Assembly (NCBI GenBank): GCA_910587495.1
Contig: CAJUMT010000121.1
Location: forward strand, 1 to 10,452
DNA length: 10,452 nucleotides
DNA from: an uncultured Lachnospiraceae bacterium
GTDB lineage: Bacteria > Bacillota_A > Clostridia > Lachnospirales > Lachnospiraceae
Reading direction: 5' to 3'
Shown: one piece after another, positions 1 through 7,386 of the stretch
How positions within the stretch are numbered: the first letter of the stretch is position 1
How the letters are laid out: each line of letters opens with the position of its first letter
The notes under the pieces: generated by a model
Told to the model about the DNA's origin: nothing
Seen by the model: only the letters and a program-made list of their open reading frames with translations
Database searches by the model: none
Position numbers and translations under genes: made by a program

Positions 1-40
1 CGGGACGCAGAGGTCGCAGGTTCAAATCCTGTCGCATCGA
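1..40 (+). tRNA. 3' part of a tRNA, probably tRNA-Pro(CGG)
   Basis: The window begins inside a tRNA. The order fits anticodon CGG (1-3), then G-A, the 3' anticodon stem CGCAG (6-10), a five-base variable loop (11-15), T-stem GCAGG (16-20), T-loop TTCAAAT (21-27), T-stem CCTGT (28-32), the 3' acceptor strand CGCATCG (33-39) and discriminator A40. The next bases are CTC, so CCA is not encoded. The CGG reading places G at position 37, as in proline tRNAs. The 5' half lies outside the window, so the anticodon stem and acceptor pairing cannot be checked. Being a tRNA is near certain; the isotype is inferred. Confidence 0.78.
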
Positions 41-103
41 CTCCTTGGCAGGGGCGTATGTCGTCTGGCTGATGTTTTGTACGTCGGTCGGAACGGAAAG
101 CAT

Positions 104-145
104 AATACCGGAAAGTCAACTGATAAAGACTTTCCGGTATTTTTA
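104..145 (+). terminator. Intrinsic terminator downstream of the tRNA
   Basis: A perfect 14-bp stem pairs AATACCGGAAAGTC (104-117) with GACTTTCCGGTATT (128-141) around a 10-base loop, followed by a short T-run (141-144). It lies 64 bases after the tRNA and before the kinase promoter, so it insulates the kinase operon from tRNA transcription. Confidence 0.85.
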
Positions 146-212
146 TGCCCAAAAACAGGTGCTGAATTAACAAAAATGAAACCGGGAAAATATACTATAT
201 TCAATAATGTCG

Positions 213-241
213 TTGATTTTTCCCAGGAGACTCAATATAAT
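213..241 (+). promoter_or_regulatory. Promoter for the kinase/binding-protein operon
   Basis: TTGATT (213-218) and TATAAT (236-241) are separated by 17 bases, a good sigma-A type promoter. It would start transcription near 248, giving a leader of about 47 bases. A second candidate lies upstream: TTAACA (167-172) and TATACT (191-196) with an 18-base spacer. Both sit between the tRNA terminator and the kinase start, so either or both could serve the operon. Confidence 0.6.
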
Positions 242-294
242 AAAAATATAGAGAATTTAATGGCAGCAAAGATATAAAGCAGAGGTGAATATTC

Positions 295-2478
295 ATGAAA
301 GAGGAAAAAACGAACAAACATCTCTTATTTTTTCTATATATACTTGTTTTAAGCATTCTGGGAGGCGGAGTGTTTTTAATATCACAGAAAATACAAAATG
401 GAATGTCATCGGCGGCAATTCAGAATTTGAGTGAAAATCTGGATTTAATAAAAGGCACCATAGAAGGAATTGTAAATAATGAGGCGGAATTCCAGAAGCT
501 GATAGCCCGGAAAATTGTCGGGCAGCATATGAACCTGGAGAACTATCAGGATTTTGATGATGGTATAAGAATGATCACAAAGGTTTCGGTGATTCTCCCG
601 GGAGAATCAGAGGGAATCTCCAGTACAGGAGATGTTTTCACCGAGGAAGAAATGGATTTTTCTTCAAATCGGGAGATAAACGGAATGACGGTTTCTAATG
701 CTTACATTAATTATATGGGCGAGTGGGCATATACTATGAAATGCCCAATGATCATGGATGACAGGGAAATCGGCACACTTTATGCAGAGTATACATATAG
801 TTATCTTGACGAGCTGCTTCCTAAAGGGTTTTATAATAAACAAGCCATTCTCTATATTATGGATACAAAAACAAAAAGATTTGTATTATGCCCGAAGGGC
901 ATGGGCGAGCGGAATGCGGGACATCTGAACTTAGAGGATTTTTACAGGGCAAACAACATTCTGGATGAAAGAATCCGTACAGAAATAAAAGATTGCGTGA
1001 AAAATGGAGAAAATATCATGTTTTATCATGATATACAGGGAAAAAACTCTTTAAACTTTATATGGATGATGAACGAGGGTACGATCGCCCTCATTGGTTA
1101 TGTGCCCGTTGAAGTTATACAGAAGGAAGGAAAAACGGTAAGTTACAGTATTTTTGTAGTTGTGGCAATTATGATCAGCGCTTTTGTTATTTGCGTTGTT
1201 CTGCATTATTTAAACCAGAGACAACAAAGAATGATTATGAAGGAGCGGCAGGAGGAAAGGGAAAGGTATAATGAGAAACTGCTGGCGGCCCTGCAGGAAG
1301 CGCAGATTGCGAACAATGCAAAAACCACATTTCTTTCCAATATGTCCCATGATATTCGCACACCTATGAATGCTGTACTGGGCTTCGCCACTTTATTGGA
1401 AAGAGAAGCTGAAAATCCTGGTAAGGTACGGGAGTATACAGGAAAAATCATGGCATCCGGAAAATATTTGCTCAATTTGATCAATGACATTTTGGATGTT
1501 TCCAAGATTGAAAGCGGAAAAATTGTGCTTGTAGAAGAAGCGTTTTCTTTTAAAGAACTGATTACTTCTGCGGAGGATGTTATACGTCCATTGGCGAATG
1601 CAAAAGAACAAAGTTTTTGTGTGGAAATAACAAATATCAAACATGATTATCTGCTGGGTGATGATACAAGAATACACCAGGTATTGATTAATCTGCTTTC
1701 TAATGCGGTCAAGTATACGCCGGAGAAAGGAAATATTTGGCTTCGTGTGAGCGGCTTGGATGCACAATCTGAACAATTTGAACACATTCGGATTGAAGTG
1801 GAAGATAACGGATACGGGATGACGCAGGAATATTTAAAAACAATTTTTGACGCGTTTACAAGGGCTGAAAACAGCATGACGAATAAAATTCAGGGTACCG
1901 GACTTGGCATGGCGATCACAAAAAGTATTGTTGATCTTATGGGTGGGAGCTGCGAGGTTTTTAGCGAGGTGGATAAGGGAAGTCTTTTCAGAGTAGAAAT
2001 AGCGCTCAAGATACCGGAAGCCTGTGGGGATGCATATGCAGAAAGCGAATTGCCGGAAAGCGGGGAGGAGAGCAGCCTGGAGGGCCTTCATTTCCTTGCC
2101 GCGGAAGATAATGAGATCAACGCGGAAATTTTGTTAGATTTATTATCATTTGAAGGCGCAAGCTGTGAACTGGTTGAAAACGGTAAATTGGCATTGGAAC
2201 GCTTTGCGGCATCTGAGGAAAATGAATTTGACGCAATTCTTATGGATGTGCAAATGCCGGTGATGAACGGTTATGACGCGGCAAGGGAGATCAGAAAGCT
2301 GACGCGTGAAGACGCAGCCAGGATTCCTATTATCGCCATGACCGCTAATGCTTTCGTGGAAGATAAAAAAGAAGCACTGCGTGCAGGAATGAATATTCAT
2401 TTGGCAAAGCCGCTTGATATGGAATTATTGAAAAAAGCGGTAAGCCAGTATGTTCGCCGCGAAGCTTCCGGAAATTAG
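295..2478 (+). CDS. Membrane hybrid sensor histidine kinase with C-terminal receiver domain
   Basis: This 727-residue protein is an ATP-dependent histidine autokinase that passes phosphate to its own receiver domain. Membrane segments near residues 9-30 and 283-305 flank an extracytoplasmic sensor of about 250 residues, which I cannot assign to a family with confidence (Cache-like is possible). A charged, probably coiled linker (306-340) leads to HisKA with SHDIRTPMNA and phospho-acceptor His352. The ATPase domain has the N-box HQVLINLLSNAVKYTP (461-476), G1 DNGYGM (504-509) and G2 GTGLGMA (534-540). The receiver (about 598-722) has acidic E604/D605, phospho-acceptor Asp651 in LMDVQMPVMNG, Thr683 and Lys705 in LAKP. 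All catalytic residues look intact. There is no Hpt or DNA-binding domain, so output needs a partner elsewhere. The start is set by AGAGGTGA at 281-288. The downstream binding-protein gene follows by 17 bases and suggests a ligand-presenting partner. Confidence 0.93.
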   Translation: MKEEKTNKHLLFFLYILVLSILGGGVFLISQKIQNGMSSAAIQNLSENLDLIKGTIEGIVNNEAEFQKLIARKIVGQHMNLENYQDFDDGIRMITKVSVILPGESEGISSTGDVFTEEEMDFSSNREINGMTVSNAYINYMGEWAYTMKCPMIMDDREIGTLYAEYTYSYLDELLPKGFYNKQAILYIMDTKTKRFVLCPKGMGERNAGHLNLEDFYRANNILDERIRTEIKDCVKNGENIMFYHDIQGKNSLNFIWMMNEGTIALIGYVPVEVIQKEGKTVSYSIFVVVAIMISAFVICVVLHYLNQRQQRMIMKERQEERERYNEKLLAALQEAQIANNAKTTFLSNMSHDIRTPMNAVLGFATLLEREAENPGKVREYTGKIMASGKYLLNLINDILDVSKIESGKIVLVEEAFSFKELITSAEDVIRPLANAKEQSFCVEITNIKHDYLLGDDTRIHQVLINLLSNAVKYTPEKGNIWLRVSGLDAQSEQFEHIRIEVEDNGYGMTQEYLKTIFDAFTRAENSMTNKIQGTGLGMAITKSIVDLMGGSCEVFSEVDKGSLFRVEIALKIPEACGDAYAESELPESGEESSLEGLHFLAAEDNEINAEILLDLLSFEGASCELVENGKLALERFAASEENEFDAILMDVQMPVMNGYDAAREIRKLTREDAARIPIIAMTANAFVEDKKEALRAGMNIHLAKPLDMELLKKAVSQYVRREASGN

Positions 2479-2495
2479 ACTAGGGGGAACGTAAT

Positions 2496-3815
2496 ATGAA
2501 AAGGAGTAAGAATAGTCTGTTTAGAAAGATGATAGCAGTGTGCTTGACAGGCGGTTTGTTGATCGCGATGACAGCGTGTGCAAGTAAGGAAAATCCGGAT
2601 ATAAACCTGACGGAACCAGAAGAGGAAAACGAACGCTTTGTAACTTTGTACACTCCTACGGAAAAGTCGAAAGCGGATATGAAAAATGTGGCAAGGACCG
2701 CCCAGGAAAAGACCTATTACATGGCAGAACAGGAGCTGGGACTGACGATTCAGTATAGCACTTATACTGCTGAAACCTACAAGGATAAAAGTTATGACGA
2801 CGTGGCTCTTTCCAGAGCACGCAGTAATTTGGATGATTTGTATTTGCTCAACCCTGACGTGTTTCAGACATTAGGGAAAGAAGGATTGTTGATGGACCTT
2901 TCGGGGCTGGAATGTGCGAAAAATCTGCGTGATGTGGTTAAGAATGCAAATACAGTTGATGGTAAATTGGTAGCTATCCCGCAGGAAGTGGTTGCCTATG
3001 GCCTGTTTATCAATAAAGACATGTTTGATCAATACAGCCTGAAATTGCCGGAGACGCCGGAAGATTTCCTGGAGTGCTGTCGGGTATTTAAAGAAAACGG
3101 CATCGAAACGCCGGTGGGCGCAAACCGCTGGTGGCTCGAGACTTTTGTTTTTGCCCAAGCTTATGCCGACTTGTATAACGGTGATGATACAGAGGCGGAG
3201 ATTGCGGCATTGAACAACGGGGAAAGAAAATACAGCGACTATATGCGCCCTGGTTTTGAATTCCTTCAAAAGATGATTGACCTTGGCTATGTTGATGCGG
3301 AGAAAGCTTATAAAAGCGAGGCTATTGAAGGGGAAGGAGCGGATTTTCTGGCGCAGAAAACTCCAATCGTCATGGCATATTGGAGTGCTGCAAATACGGA
3401 GACTGCTTATGGAAAACCTGATTTTAATATGCTTGTGATCGGCTTTCCCAGCAGCCGCGGTCAGATGCCGGTTATGTCCATGACAGGGTATGCGGTGGGT
3501 GTAAATGCGGAACATGCAAGAGACGCTGCAGATGTTTTGGAGGTTATTCTTTCTGACAAAGCGCTCCAGGTATACGCGGAAACAAACAAGGTCATTTCAG
3601 CGTCTAAAAATATAGAAGTAGACTGTATCCCTGCACTAAGGCCTTTAAATGATAAAATAGAGGAAAATGTGTATGTTTTGGGTTCCAACGCGGGGATGAA
3701 ACTGGAGCAGTGGGGAAACACCTGCCTTATTGTGAGAGAGTTGTTAAACGGCGCTACAGTTGACGAGTGTATGGAGGAGTTTGACAGGCTGCAGGAAACT
3801 CAAAATTTAAAGTAA
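2496..3815 (+). CDS. Extracellular solute-binding lipoprotein without a linked ABC transporter
   Basis: This 439-residue protein has a basic N-terminus, a hydrophobic segment and a lipobox ending MTAC with Cys28, so it should be exported, lipidated and anchored outside the membrane. The rest resembles the family 1/8 solute-binding proteins of sugar-type ABC transporters: an N-lobe start near FVTLYTP, then VDGKLVAIPQE and FINKDMFDQYSLKLPETPEDF (hinge region with the usual partially buried aromatics), a Trp-rich stretch ANRWWLETF and a C-terminal ALRPLNDKI. The ligand cannot be told from sequence. It is joined to the upstream kinase gene by a 17-base gap with the binding site TAGGGGG (2481-2487), so the two are co-transcribed. 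No permease or ATPase gene lies in the window, so a sensory role with the kinase is more likely than dedicated import, although it could serve a distant transporter. Confidence 0.88.
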   Translation: MKRSKNSLFRKMIAVCLTGGLLIAMTACASKENPDINLTEPEEENERFVTLYTPTEKSKADMKNVARTAQEKTYYMAEQELGLTIQYSTYTAETYKDKSYDDVALSRARSNLDDLYLLNPDVFQTLGKEGLLMDLSGLECAKNLRDVVKNANTVDGKLVAIPQEVVAYGLFINKDMFDQYSLKLPETPEDFLECCRVFKENGIETPVGANRWWLETFVFAQAYADLYNGDDTEAEIAALNNGERKYSDYMRPGFEFLQKMIDLGYVDAEKAYKSEAIEGEGADFLAQKTPIVMAYWSAANTETAYGKPDFNMLVIGFPSSRGQMPVMSMTGYAVGVNAEHARDAADVLEVILSDKALQVYAETNKVISASKNIEVDCIPALRPLNDKIEENVYVLGSNAGMKLEQWGNTCLIVRELLNGATVDECMEEFDRLQETQNLK

Positions 3816-3828
3816 AAGCAAAAAACAG

Positions 3829-3857
3829 TTGTTTTCTTGGCATAATACCATTATAAT
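3829..3857 (+). promoter_or_regulatory. Promoter for the aspartate kinase gene
   Basis: TTGTTT (3829-3834) and TATAAT (3852-3857) have a 17-base spacer and lie in the 72-base gap before the aspartate kinase. An overlapping weaker pair, TTGGCA (3837-3842) and TATACA (3859-3864), has a 16-base spacer. Predicted initiation near 3864 leaves a leader of only about 25 bases, too short for a lysine riboswitch. I see no convincing terminator between the binding-protein gene and this promoter, so some read-through is possible. Confidence 0.6.
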
Positions 3858-3887
3858 CTATACATGCTTTGAAAACGAGGAGATAAA

Positions 3888-5210
3888 GTGATGAGAAAAG
3901 TTGTCAAATTTGGAGGGAGTTCCTTAGCCAGTGCGGAACAGTTTCAGAAAGTGGGGAAGATTATCCTTGCGGACGAGAGTCGCTGCTATGTGGTTCCTTC
4001 CGCGCCGGGCAGGCGATTTGATAAAGATGAAAAAGTGACGGATATGTTATACCAGTGTTACTATGCCGCGGCCAACGGAGAGGACTTCAGCGGCATGTTA
4101 AAGCAGATTAAGGCAAGATACAACGAGATTATCGGAGGCCTCAATCTTAAGATATCCCTGGATGAAGAGTTTGAGAAGATTGCGGTAAATTTCGCGGAGA
4201 AAGCCGGGAGCGATTATGCGGCATCCAGAGGAGAATATCTGAACGGACTTATTATGTCGGCCTATCTGGGCTACCCGTTTATAGATGCGGCGGAAGTGAT
4301 CCGTTTTAAAGAAGACGGAAGCTTTGACGCGGACCAGACGGACTGTATACTAGGGGCGAAGCTTGCGGGTATGCCAAAAGCCGTTGTGCCTGGCTTTTAC
4401 GGGGCATACGAGGACGGCAGGATCAAGACCTTTTCTCGGGGCGGTTCTGATATCACAGGTTCTATCGTGGCAAAGGCTGCGCGGGCGGATCTCTATGAGA
4501 ACTGGACGGACGTGTCCGGTTTTCTGGTGACAGACCCCCATTTGATTGAAAATCCGGAGGTTATTGACACAATCACATACAGAGAGCTTCGGGAGCTGTC
4601 TTATATGGGCGCGACTGTGCTGCACGAAGACGCCATTTTTCCTGTGCGTAAAGCGGGTATTCCCATTAATATACGCAATACCAACCGTCCGGAGGACAAC
4701 GGTACGATGATCGTGTCCAGTACATGCCACAAACCCCGTTTTACCATCACAGGTATTGCGGGCAAGAAAGGATTTGTCACTGTAAATATTGAAAAGGATA
4801 TGATGAACTCGGAGATAGGCTTCGGTCGTCGTGTGTTGGAGGAATTTGAGAAACAGGGCATTTCTTTTGAACATATCCCTTCAGGTATTGATACTATGAG
4901 TATCGTCGTTCATCAGGACGAGTTTGAGGAACATGAGCAGAAAGTACTTGCGGGCATTCAGAGGGCAGTGCAGCCGGATTATCTGGAAGTGGAAGGAGAT
5001 ATGGCGCTGGTAGCGGTTGTGGGGCGGGCTATGCGTTCCAACCGCGGGACAGCAGGCAGGATTTTTTCTGCTTTGGCCCATGCGAATGTGAATGTAAAGA
5101 TGATTGATCAGGGTTCCAGCGAATGGAATATTATTGTTGGAGTGCGCAATGACGATTTTGAAAAAGCCATCCGTGCGATTTATGATATTTTTATTATGAC
5201 TAAATTGTAA
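3888..5210 (+). CDS. Aspartate kinase (monofunctional, two C-terminal ACT domains)
   Basis: The enzyme phosphorylates aspartate to beta-aspartyl phosphate, the first step toward lysine, methionine, threonine and diaminopimelate, in the cytoplasm. The 440 residues start with the kinase signature VVKFGGSS (5-12). Further active-site features are SRGGSD (183-188), NWTDVSGFLVTDP (205-217) and YMGATVLHEDA (239-249). Two ACT regulatory domains follow at roughly 286-355 and 371-435, the second containing RGTAGRIFSALAHANVNV and QGSSEWNI. There is no homoserine dehydrogenase fusion. Length and layout fit the aspartokinase III/LysC-ThrD type, and end-product inhibition is expected, but the effector cannot be read from sequence. 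GTG at 3888 and ATG at 3891 are both possible starts. The site GAGGAG (3877-3882) is 5 bases from GTG and 8 from ATG, and ATG is slightly favoured by spacing. Confidence 0.95.
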   Translation: MMRKVVKFGGSSLASAEQFQKVGKIILADESRCYVVPSAPGRRFDKDEKVTDMLYQCYYAAANGEDFSGMLKQIKARYNEIIGGLNLKISLDEEFEKIAVNFAEKAGSDYAASRGEYLNGLIMSAYLGYPFIDAAEVIRFKEDGSFDADQTDCILGAKLAGMPKAVVPGFYGAYEDGRIKTFSRGGSDITGSIVAKAARADLYENWTDVSGFLVTDPHLIENPEVIDTITYRELRELSYMGATVLHEDAIFPVRKAGIPINIRNTNRPEDNGTMIVSSTCHKPRFTITGIAGKKGFVTVNIEKDMMNSEIGFGRRVLEEFEKQGISFEHIPSGIDTMSIVVHQDEFEEHEQKVLAGIQRAVQPDYLEVEGDMALVAVVGRAMRSNRGTAGRIFSALAHANVNVKMIDQGSSEWNIIVGVRNDDFEKAIRAIYDIFIMTKL

Positions 5211-5215
5211 AAAAT

Positions 5216-5256
5216 AAAGCTCCCGTCTCCTTTCCGTGCGGATGCGGGAGTTTTTT
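5216..5256 (+). terminator. Intrinsic terminator of the aspartate kinase gene
   Basis: CTCCCG (5220-5225) pairs with CGGGAG (5245-5250), extended outward by a G-T and A-T pairs into the T-run TTTTTT (5251-5256). A small nested hairpin TCCG/CGGA (5233-5242) sits inside the loop. It begins a few bases after the stop codon. Confidence 0.9.
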
Positions 5257-5377
5257 ATGCGCAGGCGTGCGTAAGAAAATTTGCTGCTTTGCAGCATATA
5301 TCCCGCGCGGGGAGTAGGAGAAGATGATTCTTTTCTGCTCGATTTTCTTCTGATAATCTAAAGAATCCTTAAAAATT

Positions 5378-5416
5378 TGTAAATTTACATTATTCGCGCG
5401 AAAATTATGGTATACT
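5378..5416 (+). promoter_or_regulatory. Extended -10 promoter with two upstream palindromes, for the hydrolase gene
   Basis: TGGTATACT (5408-5416) is an extended -10 element, predicting a start near 5423 and a leader of about 28 bases. Directly upstream are a perfect 12-bp palindrome TGTAAATTTACA (5378-5389) and a perfect 10-bp palindrome TTCGCGCGAA (5393-5402). They occupy the place where a -35 box would be, and no well-spaced -35 exists (TTTACA at 5384-5389 would need a 21-base spacer). This is the layout expected of an operator or activator site, but the regulator is unknown. The rest of the spacer (5257-5377) holds a small hairpin TGCTG/CAGCA (5282-5295) and the palindrome CCCGCGCGGG (5302-5311), with no gene. 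Confidence 0.6.
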
Positions 5417-5450
5417 GCGAAGGAAAGTTTGCAGGAATGAAGGTGAGAAC

Positions 5451-6389
5451 ATGGTTATACGCGAAGAATTTTATATGGATTCGTCTGACGGGATACATAT
5501 GATACATGGTTATCGATGGTATGATCCGGAAATGAAATGTATAGGCGCCGTGCAGCTGGTGCATGGTATGCTGGAGTATATAGAGCGGTATAATGAGCTG
5601 GCGGAATATCTGGCTTCGGAGGGATACTTTGTATCTGGCCATGACCATCTGGGACATGGAGATTCGGTAAAGGAGTTGTCCGAGCTTGGATATGTGGGAA
5701 AAGAAGGTGCGGTACTCTGGCTTAAGGATATAGAAAAAGTCAGGAGAATGACGGCGTCTTATGCACCGAAGGTTCCATATATTCTTCTGGGGCACAGCAT
5801 GGGTTCTTTTTTGGTGAGAAGATATTTGATTTATTGTGGAGACCGGGTGAACGGCGCGGTGATCATGGGTACGGGACAGCAGCATGCGTTTATGGTAAAG
5901 ACGGGGCTTTTGGTCTCATATTTGACGATGCTGCACAGAGGGCCGAAAGGACATAGCCGGTTGTTGGATCAGATGACCTGCGCCGGGTTTGCGAAGCTTT
6001 ATCCGGACAATGCCCATACAGGGAGCTGGATGAGCCGGGATCCGCAGATACTCATTCATGCGCTTCAAGATAAAAAGATGCACTATAAATTCACAGCCAA
6101 TGCGTTTGAAGCGTTGTTTCGTACCATTGAGGAAGCTGGCAATCCAAGAAGAGCAGTAAAGATGCCCAAGAAGCTTCCGATTCTGATACTGTCAGGAGAT
6201 GATGATCCGGTAGGCGGGAAAGGTAAAGGAGTGCGGCGATTTGAGGCAATGCTGCGAAAAATCGGGATGAAAAAAGTGACATGCATCCTTTACCCTGCAT
6301 GTCGGCACGAACTGGTCAATGAGCTGAACAAAGAACAGGTGTTTAAGGATATCCGCAAATGGTGCAGTACGATATGCGGGGAAGAGTAA
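5451..6389 (+). CDS. Alpha/beta hydrolase, monoacylglycerol lipase/lysophospholipase-like
   Basis: This 312-residue serine hydrolase has no signal peptide or membrane segment, so it is probably cytoplasmic. It matches the Hydrolase_4 (serine aminopeptidase S33/monoglyceride lipase) fold: oxyanion-loop region VQLVHGMLEYIERYNELA (35-52), GHDHLGHGDS (63-72), nucleophile elbow GHSMG (114-118) with Ser116, the acid in LSGDDDPVG (probably Asp252), and His286 in YPACRHELVNE. A cap region lies between about 145 and 235. All three catalytic positions are present. By family it hydrolyses acyl esters such as monoacylglycerols or lysophospholipids; the actual substrate is unknown. The ATG at 5451 follows the site AAGGTGA (5440-5446). 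It has its own promoter. The next gene begins 124 bases later beyond a folded spacer with no U-tract, so co-transcription with it is possible. Confidence 0.9.
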   Translation: MVIREEFYMDSSDGIHMIHGYRWYDPEMKCIGAVQLVHGMLEYIERYNELAEYLASEGYFVSGHDHLGHGDSVKELSELGYVGKEGAVLWLKDIEKVRRMTASYAPKVPYILLGHSMGSFLVRRYLIYCGDRVNGAVIMGTGQQHAFMVKTGLLVSYLTMLHRGPKGHSRLLDQMTCAGFAKLYPDNAHTGSWMSRDPQILIHALQDKKMHYKFTANAFEALFRTIEEAGNPRRAVKMPKKLPILILSGDDDPVGGKGKGVRRFEAMLRKIGMKKVTCILYPACRHELVNELNKEQVFKDIRKWCSTICGEE

Positions 6390-6390
6390 C

Positions 6391-6497
6391 AGCGGAACTT
6401 TCAACAGCGAAAACCCGGCCATGCCGGAAGGAATTGCGGACGCGCCAGCGGTCGGAAATCCTTCCAGTACCGGGCATGGGTGGGTTGTAGCGGAACT
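6391..6497. repeat. Strongly folded spacer element bounded by 9-bp direct repeats
   Basis: The gap between the hydrolase and DUF1002 genes folds into one long imperfect hairpin: AACCC/GGGTT (6412-6416 with 6482-6486), CCATGCC/GGCATGG (6419-6425 with 6473-6479), GGAAGGA/TCCTTCC (6426-6432 with 6459-6465) and an apical stem GAC/GTC (6439-6441 with 6451-6453) continuing into CG/CG. A seven-base bulge lies at 6466-6472. The identical 9-mer AGCGGAACT occurs on both sides (6391-6399 and 6489-6497). There is no T-run after it, so it is not a standard terminator. It could be a small palindromic repeat or MITE-like element with a target duplication, or a structured RNA in the transcript leading to the DUF1002 gene. 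Confidence 0.55.
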
Positions 6498-6513
6498 ATA
6501 ATGGAGGATAAAG

Positions 6514-7386
6514 ATGAAAAAATGGTTTCTACTGATGTTGATGACAGGACTTTTGATGGCCTTTGGCCTGCAGGTGAGTGCGGCGGAAGGACCAATACTC
6601 GCCCTGGGCGCGGATTTAAATGATACCCAGAGAGCGACGGTATTTTCCGAAATGGGTATTACAGGGGAGCAGGCGGCATCTTATCAGACCATTTATATAA
6701 CGAATGATATGGAACACCAATATTTGGATGCATCTCTGGGTGCTTCTGTGGTAGGTACTCATTCGCTGTCTTCGGTGCTTTTAATCCCACAGGAGAGTGG
6801 CACAGGGCTTAGCGTGGAAACGCACAATATTAATTACTGTACGATCTCCATGTATCGCAATGCTCTTTTGACGGCCGGGGTGGAGGACGCGAAAGTGATT
6901 GTGGCCGCACCATCCTCTATCAGCGGTACGGCTGCGCTGATCGGCGCTGTAAAAGCGTATGAAACCTACAGCGGCGCGCAAGTGAATACGGATGCCTTTG
7001 AAGTGGCGACGGATGAATTGGTGCTGACAGGAGAGCTGACGGATGAGCTGGATTCCGAGCAGGTATCGGATCTGATCGCTTATTTAAAGCAGCAGGTGGC
7101 CGAAAACGGCATGGATGACCCGGATCAGTTAGCGGATTTGGTGCGCAAAGCGGCGCAGGAACTGGGAGTAGAGCTGACGGACGAACAAGTCAGCAAGATT
7201 GTGGATCTGCTTTTAAAACTCAGCAAACTGGATATAGACGCAGATAAACTTAAAAGCCAGGCTAAAGAACTGTATGATAAAATCAACTCTCTGGGGATCA
7301 AGGTAGATAAAGAAAAAGTGGGGAATTTTATTACCCGTTTTATTTCCTCGATCTGGGAATTGATCAGAAGCTTTATCGAAAAATAG
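6514..7386 (+). CDS. Secreted DUF1002 (YpuA-like) protein
   Basis: This 290-residue protein begins with a signal peptide (basic MKK, hydrophobic core, likely cleavage after VSA at residue 23) and has no lipobox. Residues 28-152 carry the DUF1002 hallmarks: LGADLNDTQRATVF (31-44), YITNDMEHQYL (61-71), SSVLLIP (86-92), ETHNINYCTISMYRNAL (102-118) and AAPSSISGTAALIGAVKAYE (131-150). This matches the Bacillus YpuA family, which acts outside the membrane with no established biochemical function. The C-terminal half (170-290) is helical and charged with two similar units starting ELTDE (174 and 220), and ends in an amphipathic aromatic helix that may touch the membrane. The start is fixed by GGAGG (6503-6507), 6 bases before ATG. 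The stop codon lies 12 bases from the end of the convergent small gene. Confidence 0.9.
   Translation: MKKWFLLMLMTGLLMAFGLQVSAAEGPILALGADLNDTQRATVFSEMGITGEQAASYQTIYITNDMEHQYLDASLGASVVGTHSLSSVLLIPQESGTGLSVETHNINYCTISMYRNALLTAGVEDAKVIVAAPSSISGTAALIGAVKAYETYSGAQVNTDAFEVATDELVLTGELTDELDSEQVSDLIAYLKQQVAENGMDDPDQLADLVRKAAQELGVELTDEQVSKIVDLLLKLSKLDIDADKLKSQAKELYDKINSLGIKVDKEKVGNFITRFISSIWELIRSFIEK

Noticed and set aside
77..277. Plus-strand open frame of 66 residues before the kinase gene
   Set aside because: It runs through the tRNA terminator hairpin and both kinase promoter candidates, has no ribosome site, and has no protein-like composition.
2871..3515. 214-residue minus-strand open frame inside the binding-protein gene
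   Set aside because: It has no ribosome site or recognisable motif and lies wholly antisense to a clear lipoprotein gene. The same holds for the other antisense frames within the kinase, aspartate kinase and pyrophosphatase genes.
3821..3835. AAAAC/GTTTT hairpin after the binding-protein gene as a terminator
   Set aside because: The stem is short with a single GC pair and no following T-run. It overlaps the -35 box of the next promoter.
3816..3887. Possible lysine riboswitch upstream of aspartate kinase
   Set aside because: The gap is only 72 bases and contains a promoter that leaves a leader of about 25 bases. A lysine riboswitch needs well over 150 bases.
6497..6502. TATAAT just upstream of the DUF1002 gene as a -10 box
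   Set aside because: No -35 or extended -10 accompanies it, and initiation there would start at or beyond the ribosome site, leaving it out of the transcript.
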